Shown in pieces: positions 41,937 through 50,665 of a stretch of 64,000 nucleotides of DNA. The notes under the pieces were generated by a model. That model did no database searches, was not told the DNA's origin, and was given only the letters and a program-made list of their open reading frames with translations. Position 1 is the first letter of the stretch; the number at the start of each line of letters is the position of its first letter. This DNA comes from Flavobacteriaceae bacterium EG-1 (GTDB taxonomy: Bacteria; Bacteroidota; Bacteroidia; Flavobacteriales; Flavobacteriaceae), in contig NZ_WJPK01000001.1 of the NCBI RefSeq assembly GCF_009649685.1, positions 190,760-254,759 of the forward strand. Direction: 5' to 3'. The translations under genes were made by a program, and so were the position numbers.

Positions 41937-43777
41937 TGGCAGATATTATTAAACTTTTACCTGACCACGTTGCTAACCAAATAGCAGCTGGTGAGGTTGT
42001 ACAACGACCAGCTTCTGTAGTAAAAGAGTTATTAGAAAACGCTATAGATGCCGGAGCTACATCTATAAAGCTAATCGTTAAAGAAGGTGGTAAAACTTTA
42101 ATTCAGGTTGTTGATAATGGTATTGGTATGAGTACCACAGATGCTCGTTTAAGTTTTGAACGACATGCTACTTCAAAAATTCAAAGAGCAGAAGATTTAT
42201 TTAAGTTAGATACAAAGGGTTTTCGTGGTGAAGCCTTGGCATCTATAGCAGCTATTGCTCATGTAGAAATGCAAACTAAGACTGAGTTAGAGGAGATTGG
42301 TACTCATATAAAAATTGAAGGAAGTAAGATTATTTTTCAAGAAACTTGTGCTACTCCAAAAGGAACATCACTTTCTGTTAAAAACCTTTTTTTTAATATA
42401 CCTGCAAGACGTAATTTTTTGAAGTCCAACCAAGTTGAATTACGGCATATAACAGACGAATTTAATAGAGTAGTCTTAGCACACCCCAAGATTTCATTTC
42501 AATATTATAGCAATGGGAGTGAACTTTTTAATTTGCCCAGTTCTAATTTAAGACAACGTGTTGTTAAAGTTTTTGGTTCTAAAACGAATCAAAAGTTGGT
42601 GCCAGTAAACGAAGAAACTCAAGTTGTGAAAATTTCAGGTTTTATTAAAAAGCCTGAGTTTGCCAAGAAAAGTAGGGGTGAACAGTATTTTTTTGTAAAT
42701 AATCGCTTTATTAAAAGTGGATATTTGAATCATGCTGTAATGGCAGCCTTTGAAGGATTGTTGAAGCCTAACACTCATCCGGGTTATTTTTTATATTTAG
42801 ATGTAGATCCAGCGACTATTGATATTAATATTCACCCAACAAAAACAGAAGTTAAATTTGATGATGAGCATACGCTTTATGCAATTATTAGATCTACAGT
42901 TAAACATAGTTTAGGTCAATTTAGCGTAGTTCCTGCTTTAGATTTCCAGCAAGATCAAAATTTAGAAGTACCTTATTCATATGCGAGTAAAGGTGCAGAA
43001 CAACCAAAAGTTGAGGTTGATTCTACCTTCAATCCTTTTGCTGAAAGTAAAGGTGGCACTTTGCAATTGCCAAAGAAGAAATCAACTAAAGGATGGGAAA
43101 ATTTATATGTTGGATTAGAATCAAAAGTAGGAAAAGAGGTTGATTTTAGTAGTTTGAGTTTTGAATCGGAGACCATTACAGGTTCTGTTTTTGATGACGA
43201 GGATGAAGAAGTAAAAATTGCCAGTACTACTTTTCAATTACATGGTAAGTATGTGGTAACTACAGTACGATCCGGGATGTTGGTTATAGATCAAGGTAGG
43301 GCGCATCAACGTATTTTGTATGAACGTTTTTTAAAGTATGGCACTTCCCAAGAATCTGTAAGTCAACAATTATTATTTCCTTTAAAATTAAATTTTAGTA
43401 GAAATGAATTGAAAGATTTATTAGAGATAAAAGAAGATTTGAATGCTTTAGGTTTTGCCTTTGGAGAAATGGATGAAGAAACTATTGAAATAAAAGGGGT
43501 GCCTGTATCAATGACAGCGACTGATGTGGCTGTCGTTTTAGAACAGTTGTTGTTTGATTTTCGTGAAAATACAGTGAGTGAAAGTTTTTCTCAAACAGAT
43601 CGTCTTTCTAAATCATTATGTAAAGCGTTAGCTATAAAAACCGGTGAACGTTTGGATCAAGAGTCACAATTAGCATTAGTTAATGACCTATTCGCATGTA
43701 AGGAAGCTACAGTAAGCCCGTTTAATAAAAGAATATATATTACGATAACTGAGAATGATATCGCAAATAAATTTTAA
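41936..43777 (+). CDS. mutL: DNA mismatch repair protein MutL
   Basis: A 613-residue protein. The N-terminal GHKL ATPase is intact (IAAGEVVQRPASVVKELLENAIDAGA, quoted only in part here as ENAIDAGA; DNGIGM; TKGFRGEAL; NIHPTKTEVKFD). The linker spans about 335-430. The C-terminal dimerisation domain carries a changed endonuclease motif: D452-Q-G-R-A-H-Q-R-I-L-Y-E463 in place of DQHA(X)2E(X)4E, and the terminal CPHGR-type motif reads SPFNKR. It may therefore lack nicking activity. Starts one base inside the stop of the small TM gene. Confidence 0.93.
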   Translation: MADIIKLLPDHVANQIAAGEVVQRPASVVKELLENAIDAGATSIKLIVKEGGKTLIQVVDNGIGMSTTDARLSFERHATSKIQRAEDLFKLDTKGFRGEALASIAAIAHVEMQTKTELEEIGTHIKIEGSKIIFQETCATPKGTSLSVKNLFFNIPARRNFLKSNQVELRHITDEFNRVVLAHPKISFQYYSNGSELFNLPSSNLRQRVVKVFGSKTNQKLVPVNEETQVVKISGFIKKPEFAKKSRGEQYFFVNNRFIKSGYLNHAVMAAFEGLLKPNTHPGYFLYLDVDPATIDINIHPTKTEVKFDDEHTLYAIIRSTVKHSLGQFSVVPALDFQQDQNLEVPYSYASKGAEQPKVEVDSTFNPFAESKGGTLQLPKKKSTKGWENLYVGLESKVGKEVDFSSLSFESETITGSVFDDEDEEVKIASTTFQLHGKYVVTTVRSGMLVIDQGRAHQRILYERFLKYGTSQESVSQQLLFPLKLNFSRNELKDLLEIKEDLNALGFAFGEMDEETIEIKGVPVSMTATDVAVVLEQLLFDFRENTVSESFSQTDRLSKSLCKALAIKTGERLDQESQLALVNDLFACKEATVSPFNKRIYITITENDIANKF

Positions 43778-43780
43778 TAT

Positions 43781-44527
43781 ATGAATTTTCAGATAACAGA
43801 TGCCGTAAAACATTTGCTCATTATTAATGTGCTATTTTTTATTGCCACTCAAATTTATGGTGATCAAATGTATGAATGGTTTGCACTATGGTTTCCTAAA
43901 AATGCAAATTTTGGCATATGGCAAATTGCCACACATATGTTTATGCATGGTGGTTTTTCTCATATATTATTTAACATGTTTGGACTGTGGATGTTTGGTG
44001 TGCCAGTAGAACGCTATTTAGGCAAAAACAAATTTTTATTCTTGTATTTTTCTGCAGGTCTTGGTGCTGTTTTGTTTCAGTTGGGAAGCTACTATTTTAA
44101 CTATATCCCGGCTTTTAATGAGTTAATTAATTCAGGTTTGTCAAGTGTACAAATAGTAGAAATGCTTACCACAAACCAAACTAATATTGAATTAATAGGA
44201 AATCAGTTAGAAAACTTAAAAGAGCTTTATCCGATATACAATGCTTCTATGGTAGGTGCATCTGGTTGTATTATGGGTATATTGGCTGCCTTTGGTATAA
44301 TGAATCCAAATGCCGAATTGATGTTGATTTTTCTTCCAATTCCAATTAAGGCAAAATATTTTATTCCAGGAATCATACTCCTAGATGTAATTTCTGCTGT
44401 TTCAGGACAATCTTTCTTTAGTCCTAGTAATACGGCGTATATGGCTCACGTTGGTGGTGCTATAGTGGGGGGAATAGTAATGTGGTATTGGAAAAAAAAT
44501 AGTTTTAATAATAGACGCTGGAATTGA
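43781..44527 (+). CDS. Rhomboid family intramembrane serine protease (first of two)
   Basis: A 248-residue polytopic protein with the HMFMHGGFSHILFNMFGLW region near residue 48, the catalytic Ser in MVGASGCIMGILA near 164 and the catalytic His in AHVGGAIVGG near 230. Compared with classical GlpG it has an extra soluble loop of about 45 residues between helices 3 and 4. It lies 3 bases after mutL, so it is probably cotranscribed with it. Substrate unknown. Confidence 0.88.
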   Translation: MNFQITDAVKHLLIINVLFFIATQIYGDQMYEWFALWFPKNANFGIWQIATHMFMHGGFSHILFNMFGLWMFGVPVERYLGKNKFLFLYFSAGLGAVLFQLGSYYFNYIPAFNELINSGLSSVQIVEMLTTNQTNIELIGNQLENLKELYPIYNASMVGASGCIMGILAAFGIMNPNAELMLIFLPIPIKAKYFIPGIILLDVISAVSGQSFFSPSNTAYMAHVGGAIVGGIVMWYWKKNSFNNRRWN

Positions 44528-44581
44528 TTAGGTAATTGGCAATTAGTAGAATACAAGGTGCCAAATTTGAAAAAGAACAAT

Positions 44582-45463
44582 ATGAACACAGGCGGACTAC
44601 GATATAAATTCACGACCTTAAGCATAGCCGAAAAGTTAATTACAATTAACGTAGTAGTCTTTATTATTAATGCTTTAATTCCCTTTCTTTTAGGTTTATC
44701 AAAGAACATTATTGACAAATGGTTTGAGCTGCCAAAAGATTTTTTTGATTTTATAGTACAACCTTGGTCTCTGGTAACATATTCTTTTTTTCACGGAGGA
44801 TTTATGCATCTATTTTGGAATATGTTATTGTTGTATTTTTCTGGAAGGATATTTTTAAATTTATTTGGTGATCGAAAATTTATAAATGTATATTTTCTGG
44901 GAGTAATTGCCGGAGGACTCTTGTTCATGTTTAGTTATAATGTATTTCCTGGTCTACTAAATATTGCGACTTCAGGAATTATTGGAGCCTCTGCAGGTGT
45001 TACAGCAATACTTATATTTATATGTACCTATATACCAAATCAAGAAGTTCGTGTAGTTTTCTTTAATATTAAGTTATGGTATTTAGGCGCATTTGTTGTT
45101 TTATCCGATTTAATTCAGATTCCGTATGGTTCAAATGCAGGTGGGCATATAGCACATTTGGGAGGGGCACTTTTAGGTTATATGTACGCTAGACAATTAA
45201 CTAATGGACGAGATATTGGTGAAGGATTTTCAAATTTTATAGACGGAATTATTAATTTATTTAAAGGCAAAGAAAAGAAAGGTCCTTTAAAGACAGTTTA
45301 TAAAAGACAAGCAAAATCTAATACGAAAAGATCGGTTAATTATGAAAAGGAGAGTCATCAGCGTAAGATAGATGCAATCTTGGATAAGATTAGTAAGTCG
45401 GGTTATGAAAGCTTATCGAAAACAGAAAAGGATTTTCTATTCAAAGCTGGTAAAGAAGATTAA
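44582..45463 (+). CDS. Rhomboid family intramembrane serine protease (second of two)
   Basis: A 293-residue protein. The rhomboid core (about 15-210) has FHGGFMHLFWNMLLLYF near 70, the catalytic Ser in IGASAGVTAI near 140 and His in HIAHLGGALLG near 193. A basic cytoplasmic tail follows, ending in the DUF6576-like helix (IDAILDKISKSGYESLSK). I start at ATG 44582; a GTG at 44558 is possible. It diverged strongly from the preceding rhomboid, so this is not a recent duplication. 4 bases before the EEP gene. Confidence 0.87.
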   Translation: MNTGGLRYKFTTLSIAEKLITINVVVFIINALIPFLLGLSKNIIDKWFELPKDFFDFIVQPWSLVTYSFFHGGFMHLFWNMLLLYFSGRIFLNLFGDRKFINVYFLGVIAGGLLFMFSYNVFPGLLNIATSGIIGASAGVTAILIFICTYIPNQEVRVVFFNIKLWYLGAFVVLSDLIQIPYGSNAGGHIAHLGGALLGYMYARQLTNGRDIGEGFSNFIDGIINLFKGKEKKGPLKTVYKRQAKSNTKRSVNYEKESHQRKIDAILDKISKSGYESLSKTEKDFLFKAGKED

Positions 45464-45467
45464 GTCG

Positions 45468-46487
45468 ATGAGGCAATTATCTTTTACTAATAAAATAATA
45501 TATGTTTTTAATATTCTAATAGCATTTTTGTTATTTGTAGATTTTTTGAGTCCATATATTTCAGTGACTACAATATCATTTTTACCTTTTCTTGCTTTAG
45601 CTACTCCTATTCTTGTAATTCTAAATTTGATATTTCTTGGATATTGGATTTTAAAAGGAAAAAGACAATTTTTAGTATCGCTTACGATATTAGTAATTGG
45701 TTATTTTATACTAGGTACATTCGTTCAATATAACAATGAGAATTTTGCAGCAGAAGAAGATTTAGCTATTCTAAGTTTCAACGTACGACAGTTTAATGTA
45801 AATGAAAATCTCGAAAGTAAAACGGTGTTTAATGACATTAAAAATTTAGTAGAAACGAGTGGGGCAGATGTCGTATGTTTTCAAGAAGCTTCCAATAAAA
45901 ATAAAATGAGACCTTTTGATTACCCTTATAAATACATATCGGAAAAACCAGAAGGTCAAATAAGAACAGGGCTTAGTATATTTTCGAAATACCCAATATT
46001 AAAAGCAGAGACAATACTTTTTAAGGAATCTGTTAATAATGGATGTTATGCAGATATTTTGGTTGATAAAGACACTATTAGAGTTTATAATTTACATATG
46101 CAATCTTTGGGAATTACGCCTGGCCATGGAATAATAAGAAATAGCGATTCTCAAAAGCTTTATAAAAAATTAACGAATAAATTTTATAAACAGGAGACCC
46201 AAGCAGAATTTATAGCGAATCACAGTAAGCAAGTATCATATAGAACAATAATTACTGGGGATTTTAATAATAATCAATATTCAAGAACATATAATCTAAT
46301 AAAAGGAAATCGGGTAGATAGTTTCGATGAAAAGGGGAGTGGTTACGGAAGAACCTTTAATTTTCATCACTTACCGGTGCGTATAGATTTTATGCTTGCA
46401 GACCCAGGTATTAAGGTAACTTCTCACAAGAATTTTGATGAAGTTTATTCGGATCATTTTCCTATTTTGGCAACCTTCCGTTTATAA
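45468..46487 (+). CDS. Endonuclease/exonuclease/phosphatase family membrane protein
   Basis: A 339-residue protein with two or three N-terminal TM helices (about 8-85; IIYVFNILIAFLLFVDFL) and a C-terminal EEP domain with LSFNVRQFN near 100, the catalytic Glu in VCFQEAS near 137, ITGDFNNNQ near 262, RIDFMLA near 307 and SDHFPI at the end. All catalytic residues look present. The EEP domain probably faces the periplasm. The substrate (phospholipid, nucleotide or nucleic acid) cannot be read from sequence. Ends exactly abutting the convergent DUF6122 gene. Confidence 0.85.
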   Translation: MRQLSFTNKIIYVFNILIAFLLFVDFLSPYISVTTISFLPFLALATPILVILNLIFLGYWILKGKRQFLVSLTILVIGYFILGTFVQYNNENFAAEEDLAILSFNVRQFNVNENLESKTVFNDIKNLVETSGADVVCFQEASNKNKMRPFDYPYKYISEKPEGQIRTGLSIFSKYPILKAETILFKESVNNGCYADILVDKDTIRVYNLHMQSLGITPGHGIIRNSDSQKLYKKLTNKFYKQETQAEFIANHSKQVSYRTIITGDFNNNQYSRTYNLIKGNRVDSFDEKGSGYGRTFNFHHLPVRIDFMLADPGIKVTSHKNFDEVYSDHFPILATFRL

Positions 46488-46799
46488 TTACATTAACCAG
46501 CAATCGGTGATATCAGCAATTATATGTATAATTAATGCAAGACCGATAATTCTAGTTTTATCAAAAAATAATAATATAATATAAGCAGTTATTGCCCAAT
46601 AAGAGTGTAGAATATGAAACCCAATACTACATCGATTAGGGTCGAATATTGGATTAGCAAAAATGTGATCAATATCAATTAGAATTCCTGAAAGGAGAAT
46701 TGCAATAATTTTTAATTGTAATTCTTTTTTAAAAAATAGAAGTCCGATTGCTATTGGAACAATAAAATGAATTCCATAATGGAGGATAAACCTAAGCAT
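46488..46799 (-). CDS. DUF6122 family membrane protein
   Basis: A 103-residue protein with three or four TM helices, starting MLRFILHYGIHFIVPI, with a metal-like ILIDIDHIFANP motif and FHILHSYWA and HIIADITDCWLM. The conserved His/Asp positions resemble YdjM/LexA-binding metal-dependent hydrolase-like membrane proteins, but the function is unknown. Overlaps the WbqC gene end by 8 bases, as last gene of the parA-to-DUF6122 run. Confidence 0.78.
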   Translation of the reverse strand: MLRFILHYGIHFIVPIAIGLLFFKKELQLKIIAILLSGILIDIDHIFANPIFDPNRCSIGFHILHSYWAITAYIILLFFDKTRIIGLALIIHIIADITDCWLM

Positions 46800-47430
46800 T
46801 TAAAAGGCTTAAATCTTGAGTTTTTAAATACTGCACTGCATTTGGACCTTCATTGAACAGTAAATCAAGAATACTTGTATTTTTAATAAAATTGTGTCGA
46901 TCTCCAAACACTTGTTCATATTCATTTTGGTGAATATTCATTTTGATTTTAGAACTAACTAAAAATCGCGCATCTAAGATATCTTCAGGAGTTATCACAT
47001 AGCTCTCCGTTTTATTCTTTGAAGTATCTATATTTAGCTGTAAGCTTTCCGAAATTACTTCAATCGTTTTAAAATTAAAATCCAATAAAAAATTAAAAGA
47101 ATGCTTATAAAGGGGAGCAATATCATCTTCATAAAATTCAAAATAAGGCGAGGTTCGATATGCAGTCTGCAAAGTTCTCCAATGTTGTCTTTGCCAAGCA
47201 TAACCATTATCGATTTTTATGTCTTTATATTTCTGTCGACCGACACTACCACCAACATGGCTTATAGGAATGCTTAGTAAATGCTTTCCTCGATCGTTGC
47301 ATATTTCACAACGATTTCTATAAGTTTGTTTTTGAAAATTATCTGCTACCTCCCAAACAATTTCATTTTGTATTATAGTCGCAAAACTTATAAGATTAGG
47401 AAAATAAGTAGGGTGAAGAAGGGTTTTCAC
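46792..47430 (-). CDS. WbqC family protein
   Basis: A 212-residue protein of the WbqC family, often in glycan biosynthesis loci but conserved here with lepB. Recognisable segments: LLHPTYFPNL at the start, NFQKQTYRNRCEIC near 32, LLSIPISHVGG near 51 and the WQRQHWRTLQTAY region near 79. The start codon is GTG; no in-frame ATG precedes HPTYFP. The function is not established. It overlaps DUF6122 by 8 bases and lies 75 bases downstream of lepB. Confidence 0.82.
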   Translation of the reverse strand: MKTLLHPTYFPNLISFATIIQNEIVWEVADNFQKQTYRNRCEICNDRGKHLLSIPISHVGGSVGRQKYKDIKIDNGYAWQRQHWRTLQTAYRTSPYFEFYEDDIAPLYKHSFNFLLDFNFKTIEVISESLQLNIDTSKNKTESYVITPEDILDARFLVSSKIKMNIHQNEYEQVFGDRHNFIKNTSILDLLFNEGPNAVQYLKTQDLSLLNA

Positions 47431-47505
47431 TGTTTAATATATGGTTTAAATATGTAATTAATAAGTACCTAAAAACAAACTTGTTTATAATCTATTTATA
47501 ACAAA

Positions 47506-49206
47506 TTACTCGTTAGATTTCTTCTTTTTCCAAATATAATCACCTACGAAATAAAGTACTAAAGCAATTAAAAAATATTTAAAATATGAAACTGGTTCGC
47601 CGCTACCATGAACGGTTGTAAATATACGGTCCCATCTTGGTCGCCAATTAACCATACCTTCCTTAAAATTATCAAAGCTCATCCATATAAAAATAGGAGT
47701 ACCAACAATATGATTTTCGGGTACATAACCCCACGAACGACTATCTTCAGAACCATCGCGATTATCACCCATCATCCAATAGTAATCTTGTTTAAAAGTG
47801 TAACTATCAGCAACTTCTCCGTTTATTGTTACTTGATTTCCTTTTACACCAACCGTATTGCCTTCATAATCTCTAATTATTTTTTTGTAAAGAGGAAGGA
47901 CTTTTAAATTTAGTTGAACAGTTTTTCCTTTTTGTGGAATGTATATCGGACCCATTTGGTGTATATTCCAAGGGTAGTCAGCACTTTGTGGAAACACTCT
48001 ACTATTTGCTATTCCTTTTGGAATTATGCTTCTAACTACAGAATCTATTTGTGCATTGGCTCTTAATGCTGCTACCATTTCATCTGTCAATTTCGCTTGA
48101 CGCGAGAGACTACTTTCTTCGGTAATAGCTATGCCATATTTTCTAATTACTGAAATAGGTATACCACTTTCTTTGGTGAAGATTTCTTGTTTGCCGTCTT
48201 CTCTGGGTTTTACACCCATTACATAATTGTTAAGCACGTTTGCTTGTTCTGCGGATAAATTACCAACGATGTATTTTCGTGTAAAATCGGTTACTCCAAT
48301 TTCAGCTAAAAATTTAGAAGAAACACCTTTTTTCGCAAAAATTTCATAATCAAACATCGGTTTGGCTCTATCAGGAAGAACATTCTGTACGCCGTTGATA
48401 AAAACATAATTGTCTCGTACTTCTAAAGAATCACCAGGTAAACCTACACAACGCTTAACATAATTCGATTTTTTGTCAATAGGTTTTTTAACCCCTTTTT
48501 CACTTTTATGAAAACGCCTCACAGTATCAGCTGGCCAGCTAAAAACTACAATTTCATTTCGCTTTATTTTTTTAAACCCAGGAAACCTCATATATGGTAG
48601 CTGTGGTTTATTTAAGTATGATTTAATTCCCAATCCAGGAATTGTATCGTGTACCATTGGTGCGGCTACAGTTGTCATTGGTACACGTGCACCGTAATGA
48701 AACTTGCTTACAAAAAGTAAATCACCTATTCTTAAAGTACGTTCTAATGACCCCGTAGGAATAACATAAGGTTGTATAAAATACGTATGAACTAATGTTG
48801 CTGCTACAATTGCAAATACAATGGAACTTACCCATTCACCAGCGGCTGTTCTTGGATTTAAATCTCGTTCTTCGATGTATGTAACATCTAATGAGTAATT
48901 TACATAATAGATGTAAAACCCTAATGATAAAATAACCGCCCAAGTCTCCCAAAGTTTATTTCTGCCGAAACTACGAATGGTTTCTACCCAAACTACTGGG
49001 AACATCAGCAAATTAATAATAGGAATAAATAAAAGTACTACCCACCATTTTGGTCGGTTTATTATTTGCATTAATACTATTGCATTATAAACAGGAATGG
49101 CGGCCTCCCATGCTTTCCTACCAGCCTTTACATATAGTTTCCAAGTACCCAAAAAGTGGATAACCTGCACAATTAGAATAAAAATAATCCACTGTAATCC
49201 GTCCAT
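47506..49206 (-). CDS. lepB: Signal peptidase I, long flavobacterial form with DUF5684-like N-domain
   Basis: A 566-residue membrane protease. Residues 1-110 are extra: three TM helices with KAGRKAWEAAIPVYNAIVL, like a DUF5684 domain. The peptidase follows, with catalytic Ser153 (PTGSLERTL), general base Lys251 (NYVKRCVGLPGDS) and the terminal MMGDNRDGSEDSRSWGYVP box near residue 485. About 220 residues lie between the Lys and GDNRD boxes, including a helical Gln/Ala-rich part (LSAEQANVLNN). It removes Sec/Tat signal peptides at the inner membrane. Part of the dapB-lepB-WbqC run. Confidence 0.9.
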   Translation of the reverse strand: MDGLQWIIFILIVQVIHFLGTWKLYVKAGRKAWEAAIPVYNAIVLMQIINRPKWWVVLLFIPIINLLMFPVVWVETIRSFGRNKLWETWAVILSLGFYIYYVNYSLDVTYIEERDLNPRTAAGEWVSSIVFAIVAATLVHTYFIQPYVIPTGSLERTLRIGDLLFVSKFHYGARVPMTTVAAPMVHDTIPGLGIKSYLNKPQLPYMRFPGFKKIKRNEIVVFSWPADTVRRFHKSEKGVKKPIDKKSNYVKRCVGLPGDSLEVRDNYVFINGVQNVLPDRAKPMFDYEIFAKKGVSSKFLAEIGVTDFTRKYIVGNLSAEQANVLNNYVMGVKPREDGKQEIFTKESGIPISVIRKYGIAITEESSLSRQAKLTDEMVAALRANAQIDSVVRSIIPKGIANSRVFPQSADYPWNIHQMGPIYIPQKGKTVQLNLKVLPLYKKIIRDYEGNTVGVKGNQVTINGEVADSYTFKQDYYWMMGDNRDGSEDSRSWGYVPENHIVGTPIFIWMSFDNFKEGMVNWRPRWDRIFTTVHGSGEPVSYFKYFLIALVLYFVGDYIWKKKKSNE

Positions 49207-49304
49207 AAGTAATTATTATTTGGTATACGATTTTAAGATTTTCGGTTTATATCCTACTTATTGTTATGCAATTAAGTGCATTTATTGGAGTATTATTGTA
49301 TTTA

Positions 49305-50006
49305 TTAACCAAGGTTTAACACATCCTTCATGGTAAATACTCCTGTTTTTCCATGAATCCATTCTGCAGCAATCACTGCGCCCAAAGCAAAACCTTGACG
49401 ATTATGTGCAGTATGTTTTATCTCTATCGAATCTATTTCACTTTCATAAGCTACAGTATGTGTGCCAGGTGTTTTGCCAATTCTTTTAGATGTTATAGGA
49501 ATTTTATCAGCATCTTTTCCATTCAATTCCCAAGCATTAAAATCAGAATTTGAAATAACTCCTTCGGCAAGGGTAATGGCTGTGCCACTAGGTGCATCCA
49601 ATTTTTGAGTGTGATGAATTTCTTCTAGCGCAATATTATATTCCATAAGGTTATTCATCATTCTTGCTAAATATTCATTTAATTCAAAAAATACATTTAC
49701 CCCTAAGCTAAAATTTGAAGCATAAATAAAAGCACCTTTTTTCTCTTCGCAAATGGAAACCGCTTTTTCGTAATTTTCCAACCAACCGGTTGTACCAGAT
49801 ATAATAGGTACATTATTTTCGATACATGCAGTTATATTATTAAATGCTGCATTTGGCATACTAAAATCAATTGCGACATCAATGTTTTTGTAATTTGGTT
49901 GATCTGAATCAACATCAATTTTAGCGATAATTTCATGATTTCGAGATAAGGCAACTTGTTCAATCATCTTACCCATTTTACCGTATCCAAAAAGTGCTAT
50001 TTTCAA
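49305..50006 (-). CDS. dapB: 4-hydroxy-tetrahydrodipicolinate reductase
   Basis: A 233-residue NAD(P)H enzyme of lysine/diaminopimelate synthesis. The N-terminal Rossmann motif reads ALFGYGKMG, followed by IDFSMPNA near 46, ISGTTGW near 70, the catalytic EEIHHTQKLDAPSGTA near 128 and HTAHNRQGFALGAV near 198. The start is TTG, with no in-frame ATG before the Rossmann strand. Slightly short but complete. 11 bases after DUF5683, in the parA-parB-DUF5683-dapB-lepB order. Confidence 0.92.
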   Translation of the reverse strand: MKIALFGYGKMGKMIEQVALSRNHEIIAKIDVDSDQPNYKNIDVAIDFSMPNAAFNNITACIENNVPIISGTTGWLENYEKAVSICEEKKGAFIYASNFSLGVNVFFELNEYLARMMNNLMEYNIALEEIHHTQKLDAPSGTAITLAEGVISNSDFNAWELNGKDADKIPITSKRIGKTPGTHTVAYESEIDSIEIKHTAHNRQGFALGAVIAAEWIHGKTGVFTMKDVLNLG

Positions 50007-50017
50007 TTCTTTATTTT

Positions 50018-50665
50018 TTAAAATTTAATTACTAAAGCCATACCATAATTAGGACTCAACGTTACAGGGTCTATTTCCATAAATGGTTCAAAATCCATAC
50101 TTAGGTCTTCATCCACATTAAACTGTTTTAAATGTGCATCAACATTAGCGTCAACGATATTTAGAGCATAAAGTGCTATTGTAGCTACGAGCCATAAATC
50201 GCGATCATTTTGAAATCTCTCTTGTTGATTTTCCAAAACATCATCGGCAAAATCGGGTTCGGCACCAACAGCATTGTTGTTGTCGCGGTCATAAAATTCA
50301 TCATCGGTGAAACCTGCTTGCCTTCTCTTAAAGGCAGTTCTAAATCGGTTGTACCAATCATTATTCCATGTGTACATATATACCCCACCACCAATGGCAC
50401 CATAAACTATTGGAACCTTCCAATATCGCTTATTGTAGATTTGACCTAAACCCGGAAAAACTGCAGAATAAAACGCTGCTTTACTAGGAGCTAAGGGGTT
50501 AATCGATTTTTTTTTAACAATTATAGAATCAGATAAAACAATTCCTTCTTCTTTTAAATCCGTTTGTAGCGAATCAATTTCTTGACTTTTTGGTTCTTCG
50601 TTTTGCCCATAAGAAAAGCCAATAAACAGAAGGCTAATAAGAAAAGAAAATGGGAGTCTATGCAC
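50018..50665 (-). CDS. DUF5683 family protein
   Basis: A 215-residue exported protein: GTG start, signal peptide LPFSFLISLLFIGFSYG, then the DUF5683 core SKAAFYSAVFPGLGQIYNKR (about 58-77), a TM hairpin and LVATIALYALNIVDANVDAH near 160. The N-terminal P5-like region is acidic. Such proteins are membrane proteins of unknown role, regularly downstream of parB in Flavobacteriaceae. Overlaps parB by 8 bases. Confidence 0.82.
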   Translation of the reverse strand: MHRLPFSFLISLLFIGFSYGQNEEPKSQEIDSLQTDLKEEGIVLSDSIIVKKKSINPLAPSKAAFYSAVFPGLGQIYNKRYWKVPIVYGAIGGGVYMYTWNNDWYNRFRTAFKRRQAGFTDDEFYDRDNNNAVGAEPDFADDVLENQQERFQNDRDLWLVATIALYALNIVDANVDAHLKQFNVDEDLSMDFEPFMEIDPVTLSPNYGMALVIKF

